Source: Coniochaeta sp. PMI_546
Lineage: Eukaryota > Ascomycota > Sordariomycetes > Coniochaetales > Coniochaetaceae
Length of the DNA stretch: 64,000 nt
NCBI GenBank assembly: GCA_021432605.1
Contig: MU271147.1
Span: forward strand, 1,736,001 to 1,800,000
Direction: 5' to 3'
The position numbers and the translations under genes were made by a program. The notes beneath the pieces were generated by a model, which searched no databases, was not told the origin of the DNA, and worked only from the letters and a program-made list of their open reading frames with translations. Shown piece after piece: positions 1 through 9,640 of the stretch (positions are counted from its first letter, which is position 1; each line of letters starts with the position of its first letter).

Positions 1-578
1 ATGTGCTCGAGGCGTTACGAGATGTCTTGCCACGGCTTCGGCAAGGGTGGAAGATTTCTTCTGGGCTATTGTAGTGTCCGCTCTAGCTGGCGTGGTGATG
101 GTTTCTGACGTGCTGGACGTGCTTGAAGCTAGGTCTAGGCTTTTGAAGCACGCTGGAAGACTGATGGGGAAATACCCCGGCTCATCTAGGGTATAGCCAC
201 TACAGACGGGAGTGAGGTTCAGTACGCTACGCAGAAGGAAGGCGAAGCCAAGTGAACTACAAATGCACACCTTGAACAGCAATATGCATGTGTCACAGGG
301 TCGAGCTTCCGTAACGAATATGCTGTCCAACCGCTGGGGCAGACAGCTGGGCTGAACCAATACTGGTACTGTGTCGGCTTTGCCGCCCAGCCAGGAGGCT
401 GGCAAGAAGGATATCGAGGACCAGATGCATCTTGCACAAGGGCTTCTATGGTCGGATGATGGCCGTCGGGATCAGGGTACGCAAGGACGGTGGTTGTTGT
501 GGAAAGCTCTGCGCAGATCGATGGTTGTACGAATGGCGTCGTCTGGGGATCTCGAGGTTGTTGGGGCTCTGATGACAT
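1..578 (-). CDS. Cysteine-motif surface or secreted-type protein, partial at left edge
   Basis: Two exons are visible: 578-271 and 199 to the window edge. Donor GTGTGC and acceptor TGTAG join AG+T, so the Cys-Cys-Ser-Ser-Gly-Tyr motif is rebuilt across the junction, which is good evidence for this intron. The translation carries a CQPPGW motif, a SPAVCPSGWTAY motif and then the YCCSSGY motif. From memory this order recurs in a fungal family of Cys-rich proteins, often with a later transmembrane segment. Exon 2 stays open to base 1 and turns Ser/Thr-rich. The start is uncertain. The ATG at 578 gives no signal peptide, so an upstream exon may be missing. No function is proposed. The gene continues beyond the window. 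Confidence 0.55.
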
Positions 579-1541
579 GGCTAATGTTAACTGGTATCTG
601 GCGAGGATGTGAAAGTCGGACTATGGATGGTGGTGGACGGGTCTGGCGATCGAACAAGGCCTCAGGGGTGCAGGAGACCTTAGTCTAGTAGACGGTAGTT
701 GTGAGTTTGCGTGGTGCCCCTTTGTTCTGAAATGAAACGCCATTTACGGGTTTTATAGAAGATTGGCTGCCCGAAGCATTGTAACCAACAGCCCCGGCTC
801 AGTAGGTTAAATGTCCTTAGCCTTCAATACAACCAACATGGCCCGATGCGGGTATCATCACCTTTACTTGCCCACCTCCTTATTTATCCCATGTACCTGC
901 ATATACTCGGAGTTGCATCCTCGAGGAGATATAGGTCGCAGGGGTGACTAATCAGTCAGAATACGCCTTCTCAGGGGTGGACACATGTTCCCATGGGCCA
1001 TGGAAAGAGAATATGCTCAAAGTAAAAGCATTAAAGTACAGGCAACCGAGTGTCTTTAACCGCAGACGAGGTGTACTTGTGTCAACGAGTAACGCCTCGT
1101 TTGTCACACAAAGTGAAAGCATCACCAGTGGGGTGGCAGGGCTTTGAAGCAGTCACTTCCCCTTCAACTTCATGAGACTGTTACCGATAATGAAGAATAG
1201 TCATGCCCGAGCATGTATATGACCGCCAGTCTCATTTGGGACCACGATCGATGCATCTGTACGCCGTTCATGGGGTACATGATGCTTCGTAGGTGGTCGG
1301 TTGAGCCGCAAACGCGAAGGCATTGAGATTTGTGACCAATCCGGCAGGTGCTGAGTCCAGCTGTAATATTGACTTTCCGAAGTGGACAGCGCAGAAGAGC
1401 GTCGTGCCCTACTTGCCAGCTCGTAACTTCGTGAGATGCTTTTGTGTAATTTCAATGTCGGACCAACCCCTTCGGTCTAAGTGGGTGGGAGCGGACGTAG
1501 CGCGCAACATAGACTACAGTCGGAGCTAGCTACTAGGCTAG

Positions 1542-1709
1542 AAGGAAGCCGAAGCGCAACGAAAAGAGATGAAGCGCCTTAAGAAAGAGAGAATCGACGC
1601 CGAGTTCGAGGAAAGGATGAGGAGGGGTGAGCTACTCGGCGCACATCGCGATGCGATGAGGGGAATGCAGATGGGTATCCCTAGAAATTTAAGGGGAAAG
1701 CAGAAGTAG
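1542..1709 (+). other. Short charged coding-like scrap
   Basis: This is a 55-codon open stretch between two in-frame stops. It encodes a strongly charged, probably helical peptide rich in Lys, Arg and Glu (for example KRLKKERIDAEFEERMRRG), with no Met-led gene structure. It looks like the 3' end of a lost gene or mobile-element ORF. It ends 48 bases before an antisense 5S rRNA 3'-end fragment. I cannot name a family, and no other part of an element is visible. Confidence 0.35.
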
Positions 1710-1757
1710 GACGGGGCACAGGCGGAACCTAAAAGGAGGAGGCAAATATGGCAAAAA

Positions 1758-1778
1758 ACGTACAACACCAGGGATTCC
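1758..1778 (-). rRNA. 5S rRNA 3'-end fragment
   Basis: On the minus strand the 21 bases GGAATCCCTGGTGTTGTACGT are identical to the last 21 bases of the full-length 5S gene at 6592-6710. They are followed by a T-run, as at a pol III terminator. The rest of the 5S body is absent. It is read as a truncated 5S copy, not a functional gene. Confidence 0.6.
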
Positions 1779-2291
1779 ACAGTCGAATAGTCACTTGAAA
1801 CCCCTTTTCAAGCGACTAGCAACAGTTATCTTATACACGTGCTGATTTGTATGCGAGAAATCGCGAGAAACCGTCATCTTTCATAGATTTCTACCTACCT
1901 GAAGTCTATCCTAACCTTTTTAACTCGGCCTAGTCAGGGAATCATAAAGGTTCTGTGAGCCCGCGATATATCTATCACGGCAATAATTCGAGTCATACGC
2001 GCGAGCTTGCCAGTTTTTGGTCGCTTGGGCAGTTAGACCAGCCGCCCACTTCGTCGTGCTGAAGTTCTGATCTTCTCTCTCCATCTCCATATATAGTAAC
2101 CATTTCGGACGGGAAGTACAAGTTGCCAGCCGACGCAGATCAGTCGGATTTCGAGCGGGGCATAGACAATAGTCAGCCAACAGAGACGAAAGTTGGATGA
2201 GAGGGATACCGCATACCCGCGTCTGTTTTGTAAAATAGGCTTGATGATTACCATTTTCTCGGACTGGCCTGGCTGCCTTTACTCCCCTGTT

Positions 2292-3828
2292 TCAAGTCGT
2301 GAAGATCCTCAGCTTGCAGTCCACGCCTCCTGTAGCAACCACACAGCGGATCTGCACATTTTGGGACTGGTTTCCTGGCGAGCCATTTGTTGAAGAGTCC
2401 CCAGTTGTCTGCGTATTACCCGGCTGTCCGTCATGCGATCGCTTAGGGGTAGCAGTAGCACTGGGAACAGATTTCAAATGCTCTACGCTTCGCACGATAC
2501 TTGGCGCCCACCGTAATGCAGTGACGAACCGCTCATGTGGCTCGCCGACAATTTTGACACACCGCCCTTCCTGGCTGAGGTCCCAACACCTCACGGTCTT
2601 GTCATCTGATGCAGATAGGAGGTACTTGCCGCCAGGATGGAAGACTAGCGCACGTATCCAGTTGTCATGGCCAACCAAGGTCATGAACCCTGTTCCTCTT
2701 GCGTTCCACAGGCGAATCGTCTTGTCCCGGGAACCAGTGGCCATAAACTCTGCCGAGCTGCTCGCTGGGGGAGTCTTCTTCAGCCCTGCCATCGGTGCGA
2801 GGTATTGGTACGTGGTTGGGGGAGCAAGACCACAGCAATCGATGTAGTGTTCGTGGCCGAGTAGGGTCAGTTTGCTCTCTGTGCTGGTGGCAGCCGACAT
2901 ATCCCATAACCGGACAGCCATATCCTCACCGGCAGATAGAAGATAGCGGCCGTCAGAGGATGGAAAGACGTCTCGAACCCAGGCGGTATGTCCGCGGAGG
3001 GTTCGCACACAAAAGCCTGTGCTCACGTCCCATATCCTCAAAGTCATATCTCTGCTCGCGCTGACCATTAACTTGTCGAGGCAGGTATGAAGCGCACAGC
3101 GCTGACACTGTGATCGTGGCCCAGTAATGTCCGAACCATTTTATAGTCGTGGACTGGATCCCAGAGCTTAATGCTGAGATCAGAGCTGCATGATGCTAAG
3201 AGTGTATTGCCCCTTGGACCGCCATAGTCAACATCTACGACCGCTCTAGTGTGCCCTTTGACCGTTTTCTCGAGCTCGCCAGCATCCCAGTCCCATATCT
3301 TGATAGTGCAATCATCAGAGCCGGTTGCTAGCGAGGAGAAAATAGGATGGAAGGCGATACAGTTGATGGTGTCCCGATGCGACTCGAGAGTATATCGGGG
3401 AGGCGCTTTGGGAAGCCAGGAAGACGTATCTTTGTTGCGGGTCGACAGGGAAGCGGGTGTTGTATTGTCAAGCTCAAATTGCAACACGGCATTTCGGGAT
3501 TCGAGATCCATGACCTACGATAGTATGCGTCAAACATTGTATAGCGTAGAGAGAGAACTTGCATCCGTACCTTTTTCTGCAACCGCAGAATACTTGTCCA
3601 TTTTCTCCCCAATAGATTCTCATACTTCTTGGCCGTAGCGCTGTCAAAGTGGTCTTCGCCCAGATCAAGCTCTGTTCTTAGAGCCGTCGCCGTGGCTGTT
3701 AAGCCCTGTGCTGTGAGATAGGCAATGATAGACTTGTGCCTACTTAAAGTTTAGCCAGACTTAGGGGATGGGGATTGTCGTGACGGGACGTACAGTTCTT
3801 CGGCCTGCCGACTTGTCAGATGACTCAT
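2292..3828 (-). pseudogene. PAC1/LIS1/NudF nuclear distribution protein, one apparent frameshift
   Basis: WD40 protein of the LIS1/NudF/PAC1 family, a dynein regulator needed for nuclear migration. Exons are 3828-3794, 3739-3571, and 3514 onward. Donors GTACGT and GTACGG pair with TAG acceptors and keep phase. The N-terminus has the LisH helix pair ([12 protein letters not shown]) and a short coiled coil. About seven WD blades follow, with GH...IKIWD and [12 protein letters not shown] signatures, ending in the family-type CKLRIF C-terminus. Near 3073-3082 the frame breaks. The blade ending in RFIPA must shift by one base (one base missing) to continue as [10 protein letters not shown]. No intron with usable sites spans this point. 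Everything else is intact, so this is either a recent single-base lesion, an assembly error, or one of two PAC1 paralogues decaying. The surrounding DNA is gene-poor. Confidence 0.8.
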
Positions 3829-4097
3829 CTTGAAGGCTGCGCCGAAAATGGCCGCTCTTCGCTCTAGACCAGGACATGGGCGTGGACGACCAGGATTGAC
3901 AGGAAAGTACTTGAGGGATCGATGGATGTGATATATTGTGATGACGAAGAGGCCCCAAGTCTTATTAGACAGCTCCAAGGAATAACCCAGTGGGCGAGAC
4001 AGGGAGGTGGCTAAGGTAAATCCGAACCGGATCCACTTCGGAGGCTCGCTCTAACCTAAGGTAGCAGTGTACCTTATTTGGGAGTGGCTCGTTTACG

Positions 4098-4304
4098 CTA
4101 GGACCTGCGTGAATAAAGCTGTAAAACCTCTGTCCTCGCAGTTTTCTCGACTTCCTTCTCCTTTCTATGTTCCCAGTCCAGGAGCCAGTAACCGATTCCT
4201 AAGATAACATAGAGAGCCGGAGATGGGCCCAGTGGATTCCGGCTCACTCCCAATTCTTCCTTTGTAGAAGTCCGAGCGCCAGCGAGCATATTGAGGGACG
4301 CCAA
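4098..4304 (-). CDS. Possible small single-helix membrane protein
   Basis: A 68-codon ORF from an ATG at 4304 on the same strand as, and upstream of, the PAC1 gene. The middle holds a hydrophobic stretch (ALYVILGIGYWLLDW) that could be one membrane helix. It is followed by a very charged tail (EHRKEKEVEK), an arrangement seen in small mitochondrial inner-membrane proteins. No family is recognised. It could equally be part of a spliced gene or spurious. Confidence 0.3.
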   Translation of the reverse strand: MASLNMLAGARTSTKEELGVSRNPLGPSPALYVILGIGYWLLDWEHRKEKEVEKTARTEVLQLYSRRS

Positions 4305-4514
4305 AAGTGTAACAGTACCTTATTGCGTCACACGTACACGGTAGCCCAGAAACTCACGGGATCACCTCCCTCGAGCTAGTAACAAAGCTCGCCTAGCGGC
4401 GATCCGACAACGACGGGATAAGTACAGCAAAGCAAACAAGCAATATTCAACGACAGACCTCCCTCAGTTTGACCGACAACGACGTCACAGTCTCCGCATT
4501 ACAACGTTGGCCAT

Positions 4515-4793
4515 TCACAGGACTCTTATAGTCGTGGAACTCGTCGTTGCATTAGGACCGGTAGTTGCCACCGTAGCAGTTGGGGTCGGTGCAAGGAGTG
4601 TTCCCTGACACGCGTCGCAATCTTTGGCGCGGTTGCTTCTCTTGACTCCGCCATCGCAATCGGAGTCATTACACTCCTTCGCGGTACTCGTGAGGATATA
4701 CCCGCCATATCTACCTCCGCACGTGATACAGGGCGACTCTCTATAGTTCTTGTACCTGGTATTGCCACACTCTGGACAGGTGGCCCGAGGCAT
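4515..4793 (-). CDS. Small zinc-ribbon protein with DnaJ-like cysteine pairs
   Basis: A 92-aa ORF from ATG 4793. Four cysteine pairs are evenly placed in the first 65 residues: CPEC, CITCGG, CNDSDCDGG and CDACQG. The CxxCxG-like form recalls the zinc-binding region of DnaJ proteins, but there is no J domain. The tail is Ala/Thr-rich and probably disordered. The regular cysteine spacing is the main argument that it is a real gene. Its role is unknown. Confidence 0.5.
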   Translation of the reverse strand: MPRATCPECGNTRYKNYRESPCITCGGRYGGYILTSTAKECNDSDCDGGVKRSNRAKDCDACQGTLLAPTPTATVATTGPNATTSSTTIRVL

Positions 4794-5749
4794 GGTGACA
4801 GCTCACTTTGTCATCAATAGTACATTGCCATGGGTTCAACACGATGCCAGAGGATACACACCTTGAAGGAACAAGCGATGGCACGACTGCCCTATAGTGT
4901 ATGGGAACAGACTATCTATTCGAGACTGTTCTTGTCTTACACGATGCCCTAAATGAAGGAGGACTAAGTGCGAGGACGGACGACGTAGAAGGAGATGGTC
5001 TTACTCTGATTCTGGTCGAGAGTTTTGGGAGAATGCTGGAGGTATATATGCCTCTCAGCACTCATTGTGTTGCTGTTGCTGTTGAGTGTTCCAAAATTGC
5101 TCTCCAAGGCCCCTAGCTAATGCATGGCTTGAAAGTCATATTGGTGATACATCCAAATGAAAATCGGTCTCGTGGGCAATATGGTTGCTGGTCTACACTA
5201 AGCAGCGGTTCGGCGGAAACCTCTCTACTGGGGGTTTGCATGCCCACTAGGGCTGCAGCCGCCGAGCGCTTGATGATACCACTCAGCCACTCAGCGGAGG
5301 CGCATAAGCCAACTGGTGTTGTATCAAACGCCGCGGCCCAAGCCTTCCGGCGGCCCCATCGACATGCTCGTGTGGTAGTCATATCGACACGAGGACTTTG
5401 CTGCGACTGTCGAAAGCTCCATTGGCGGTTGTTTGCTTCGACAGTCCCAACAGACGTGCTTCGAAGATGAATAGTGCTCTGACATTGGGTCTCGACGAGG
5501 CATTAGCCTCGACCTTGTTGAGCTTTGTCTCTAGCTTTTTCCGAAATCTGTCGTGAGGCTAGAAGGGATACTGATCTGACCAAGGCGGTGTATTTCGGTC
5601 TAAAGCTCCACGGAACAAATCGTCTATGGAGCCAAGCTTGCCGACTCTCAATAAGGACGACTGTGAAACCATTCACAGCGAAATCTGGAGGAGCGACTGC
5701 GATGAGACAACGCAGGCTCTGGAGGCCTCTGATTTGTCCGGAGAAAGCA

Positions 5750-5896
5750 ACCTTGAAGCAAGACTTACAACCAGTCTTAGAGCCACACTTAAAGCCAGTA
5801 TTGGAACCTTGAAGCCAGTACTGGAGGTAGCTTTGGAACAAGTACTGTAGCCAGTCTTGGAGCCAGTCTTGCAGCCAGTATTGTAGCCAGTATTGC
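5750..5896 (+). repeat. Degenerate tandem repeat, about 12-15 bp unit
   Basis: Repeated variants of GCCAGTCTTGGA / GCCAGTATTGGA, with interspersed CTTGAAG and CTGGAGG units, run for about 145 bp. On the plus strand they read as Leu-Glu-Ala/Pro-Val-Leu-type repeats in two frames until stops intervene. It looks like a decayed minisatellite rather than a coding exon. Confidence 0.6.
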
Positions 5897-5995
5897 ATAT
5901 ATATAAGGTATATACCTTGATAAAGAGTCTTACGTTATAAGTCTTTGGCTTAGCTCTTTGGTCTTTACTGCGAAGCGGAGTAATTAAATACGAAC

Positions 5996-6036
5996 CATTA
6001 CGTGCCTCCTCTGGAACAGTCTTTAGGCACGTAATG
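5996..6036. repeat. Perfect 12-bp inverted repeat
   Basis: Arm 5996-6007 is CATTACGTGCCT and arm 6025-6036 is AGGCACGTAATG, its exact reverse complement, with a 17-nt spacer. It lies in gene-free DNA with no adjacent T-tract, so a terminator is not indicated. A hairpin-forming remnant or a dyad protein-binding site is possible. Confidence 0.75.
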
Positions 6037-6591
6037 AAGTGTTCTATGTATCATATATAAAAGCGTTCGTCAAGTGTCAGACGCCGGCGTGCCACCCATC
6101 CTGCCTGCTGCGAACCCTGTCTTTCCATGCACACCTTCAGTTTGGAAATCTGCGCATTGATTCTTATCAATGCATACACTACCTCTCGTCGGCGCTACCA
6201 TTTTGACTGGACAGCCGTTAGCATCTCCTCAGCAGTCTTGTATTGGTGATGCCAGCATCCCTCTGATCACCTTCGCGCCAAACACGTGGGACACGGGAGG
6301 AAAGTGCCCCCGTTTAATCCACTCGTCTACTTGTTCTTCATATGCCTGTTTCTCCTGCACAGAACTCTATTCCGGAGAGCTATCCCATACGGCCAGAATC
6401 CTGTCTGAATGGTGTAAAAGGTGCGTAACGATAGGAAGTTGGGAACATCAGTCTTTAAAAAAAAATTTCTAAGCGGTCTGTAATGTACAGTGACAACTCG
6501 GCGTGATTCAGAGGAGGGCAAAAAAGACGTGCATCTAGGAATGCTGGTGCTCTCTCTGAAAAAAAGAAGGAGAAAGGGGCAACAAAACAAA

Positions 6592-6710
6592 ACGTACAAC
6601 ACCAGGGATTCCCCGGTGGTCACCCACCCGAGTACTAGTCTGGCGATTACTGGCTTATCTGTGGGAGAGCGGACGGGATCCCGAGTTTTCCAGTATCTAT
6701 GGTCGTACGT
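6592..6710 (-). rRNA. 5S ribosomal RNA, full-length dispersed copy
   Basis: The minus strand from 6710 to 6592 gives a 119-nt sequence that starts ACGTACGACCATAG and contains CCCGTCCGCTC and GGGTGGGTGACCACC. It ends GGAATCCC...GTTGTACGT. These match fungal 5S rRNA as I know it (for example Neurospora-type), including its usual length. The first and last nine bases pair to form helix I. TTTT follows the 3' end, as expected for pol III termination. The middle (GCCAGTAATCGCCAGACTAG) is more divergent than a standard fungal 5S, so it may be a variant or partly decayed copy. Dispersed single 5S genes are normal in Pezizomycotina. Confidence 0.8.
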
Positions 6711-7223
6711 GATAGAGAACGCCATTGAACTATATTATAAGCTTTGGTATCGACCTCCAATGACATCTACAGTATCCCATTCCCCTGCGACCTTACTACC
6801 GTAGTCCACGACGCATCAACAGGCATGTTGACACTACCAACTCCTTGGCTCAGACGCTGCTACCGTCGGTGCCGCCTTCTCGCTCCTGTCTGAGCAATAA
6901 GAGCGTCAGGGCGGAACCATCATCCCGGGTTGCAACCTTTATTAAGCGCTACGCACTCTGTGGGCTCTGGGTTTACTTGACTCGTATCTAACTTAGAACT
7001 GTGCAACTGCGATCCAATATCCCACCGACAGCCATTCGTATAGGGCACCACCAAATGCTAGATTGCTAAGAAATGACTATGCAATCCTTATATATCCTAG
7101 TAGTGTCACGCCCGAGCTGATCCTTAACACGGTCGGAGCTCAGTACACATAGAGACGTCATTCACCCTGACAATTCCAGTGCCACAGACTGAACCAGAAC
7201 CTTCTTCTATGGGATTCTCAAGC
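6711..7223. other. Intergenic, nothing recognised
   Basis: About 500 bp between the 5S gene and the 3' end of the DUF1989-deacetylase gene. No motif-bearing ORF, repeat or RNA is seen. Confidence 0.5.
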
Positions 7224-8857
7224 TCATGCCTTGCCAGCAGCGACCTTCTGCACCTCCAACCACGCCCTCGCAACGTCCTCATGTCGACAAAACTCCACCG
7301 CCTCGCCGAACCCTTGCAACCAGCTAATGAACCGGTCAATCATGCCGATAATATGCGCCAGCCCGCTCGTGTCGGGGTGGATCAAGATCGGAAACACAAA
7401 GTCCGCGCTCTCGCTCCCTTCCTTGCGGCCGTGGTCCCACAGCCACATGAACTTGTCCTTCCACATCTGCTCCACCACCCTGGTCGACACGTACCCGCAC
7501 GAGTTGGCGAGATGGGGCAGATACTGCAGCGGCATCATGTCCTCGTTGTACCAGCCGCTCGGTATCTCGACCAGAGGATGCTTCCCGTCCGTCGGGTAGG
7601 CTTGCGAGGCGATGGGCGAGGGCTCGAGCCAGGTCGAGGCGGGCTTGCTCCAGTCGATGGTCTTGATGGGCGGATCGGCGGGCGTGAAGTACGGTTGGGA
7701 GTCGTGGTGCATCAGCGACGAGTCGTAGAGGAACTCGTGCTCCCGCAGCATCTTGACCGTCGTCTCGCGGATGGTGTACATGGGCGCCCGGTAGCCGCGC
7801 GGCTTCTTGCCCGCCAGCTTGGTGGCGACCTCGATGCACTTGAGCAGGACGTCGCGCTCCTGCTCCTCGGTCATCTGGTAGATGCCCTCGTGGGCGTAGC
7901 CGTGCAGGCCGATCTCGGCGCCGGACTCGAGCACGGCTCTGGCGGCGGCGGGGAAGGTCTCGGTTGTGTGGCCCGGGATGAACCAGGTTACCCTGTCGGC
8001 GATATTGTGCGACTTCAGCAGGTCCAGAAGGCGGTAGACGCCGACCTGGCCTGAGAAGATGCCCGAGCTGTAGTCGGCCATGTTGTTGTCGTGGTGGCAG
8101 CCCGTGCCCATCCAGTGGGAGACGGCGTCGAAGTCGACGCTGAGAGCGATCTTTATGTTGCGTCGGGGGGTACTGGGGACTACGATCATGGATGTGGACG
8201 GTGTCCCCTCTCCTGATATCTGATATTCGCAGTCTCGAGGGCCGTCACCGTTGACTGCCTCTATGTCCTGAGGGCAGGAACTGATCACAATTATGAGGTC
8301 CTTCTCGGCTCTCAGGATGACGAATTGGCCTGCCTCGCTAAGAGGCGGCCTGATGTCTAGTCCGCCACGGTGATCGACTGGGACATTCATGAAGACATTG
8401 AGAGGGTCCGGAACCCAGTCATCAGCTATCGGGAAGTCGGGAAAGTTGTCCTTCAGTGCCTGTTCTCAAGTGTCAACTACGTATTTGATGCGTCCGGCGA
8501 GACTGTGCTGACCTTGTGCATGTTGTCTGTACAGTTGTCGTGATAGCCTTGGTAACCCTGCATCCGGTACCTCTCCGCGTCACAGGCCGACCAGACCAGG
8601 TCATGGGTGCCAGGGGTTGTGTCCTCAGTGAGTGTCAAGACCGGCTTCCTCCGTGTGCTGTACAACTTGTCGCCCTTGGATATGGCGATTTTCCTGAGGA
8701 CGGTCCGTGTATGGACCATGGAGAGGAAGTCATTTTTGTCATTAGGGTTGAAGGCCCAAAAATCCAGAACTTGCTTGCCAAAGGTGTTGGTCAGCTTGAT
8801 TTTCTGGCCTGCCTTGACCGAAAAGGCCACTGCTTTCCGTGCTGGGATAGTTGGCAT
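7224..8857 (-). CDS. DUF1989 (urea carboxylase-associated) + polysaccharide deacetylase fusion
   Basis: Two exons, 8857-8513 and 8459-7224, with donor GTCAGC and acceptor CAG in phase 0, give 526 aa. Residues about 1-195 are DUF1989: an HTRTVLRK segment, then a CDAERY and HDNCTDN segment, then PDPLNVFMNVPVD. Residues about 220-526 are a CE4 NodB-type deacetylase of the HpPgdA/allantoinase-PuuE-like group. They show SVDFDAV with the metal Asp at about 224, the H-x3-H pair in LHGYAHEG at about 301 and 305, and the RGYRAP motif. DUF1989 proteins UAAP1/2 are known as carboxyguanidine deiminase subunits in bacteria. CE4 members of this group act on amide or ureide bonds. An inferred role is cytosolic breakdown of a small nitrogen compound, consistent with the neighbouring transporter and monooxygenase. 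The substrate is unknown. Confidence 0.85.
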
Positions 8858-9640
8858 AGTGAGCGCTTTGTTATGATAGGTTTAATATCTTCTATGCGTA
8901 AGTTGTGCTTGTCTGAAAGAATGTTTGCTCTCTACGTCGGATTATATGGAGAAGCAAAGGACCACAAGAGCATGGAAGTGTAAGGTAGTCTAGTCGTTCA
9001 ACTACCCCTCGACATGACTACACTAACATCTGAATGCTCTGATTGGATACTTTCTCGGGGCCTTCTCCGGGGTCATACTTGGCCGTTAGCACGCCCGTGA
9101 AGCTGATTGCCAAGACGGGGGAGATGGTCGTGACGGCTGACACTAGCTTATTACACATGGCCGCCAGCAGCTCCACCCCTCCGTGTGCATGTGGATTCAA
9201 CGGTTCCCATCGCCGCTCGAGTCCAAATCGACTAGAGACGAGCACATGCAGTGCAACAGGGAATGGGCGAATCTCATCAATAAGTTTGACTATGCCATGT
9301 AGTCAGGAAAGACGCCAATGCGGGAGTGCTTGTGTATCAGTAAGCGCATGCACCGCATTCCTGTGGGTGTTCCTGCGGTATAGCGAATGCTAGCCCATTT
9401 TCTAGGAGATGATGTTCGCAGTTTTATGATTACATGCGAAACGCTCATTCTGTTGACTGGAATTCTGTCGAAACCATGCCATAGGTATCCGTCTACTTTA
9501 CACTGTACTTCTCACAAAGATTGCAAATTTTTACATAAGAAACAGACTTGAATTAGGGAAGCATATCGCAAGTAACTCTATACCTAGCCTCTATATGCAG
9601 CTCCATCCCCTGCGCACATCTTCTAATCAGACTCTACATG
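8858..9640. other. Intergenic with an orphan minus-strand reading frame
   Basis: A minus-strand frame from about 9280 to 9018 reads continuously (segments such as RPFPVALHVLVSSRFG and SAVTTISPVLAISF). It has a coding-like composition, but no partner exon, start or known motif. It may be a remnant of a lost gene of the same cluster. The rest is AT-rich with no feature. Confidence 0.35.

Larger units (their letters stand above)
579..2291. other. Gene-poor stretch
   Basis: No convincing gene on either strand. Short overlapping ORFs at 944-1529 and 1920-2254 have no recognisable motif and no clear splice structure. The only structured items are a short charged coding scrap at 1542-1709 and a 5S rRNA 3'-end fragment at 1758-1778, both listed separately. 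Confidence 0.6.
4794..6591. other. Gene-poor stretch with repeats
   Basis: No supported gene. Several ORFs of 70-130 codons overlap on both strands at 4901-5898, with no motif and no splice logic. Two structures stand out and are listed separately: the degenerate short-unit repeat at 5750-5896 and the perfect 12-bp inverted repeat at 5996-6036. Confidence 0.55.

Noticed and set aside
6327-6725. 132-codon minus-strand ORF
   Set aside because: It reads through the 5S rRNA gene. The 5S match explains the sequence and coding is not needed.
7179-8054. 291-codon plus-strand ORF
   Set aside because: Antisense to the conserved deacetylase domain. Its Arg/Val/His-rich composition is typical of a shadow of a GC-rich gene.
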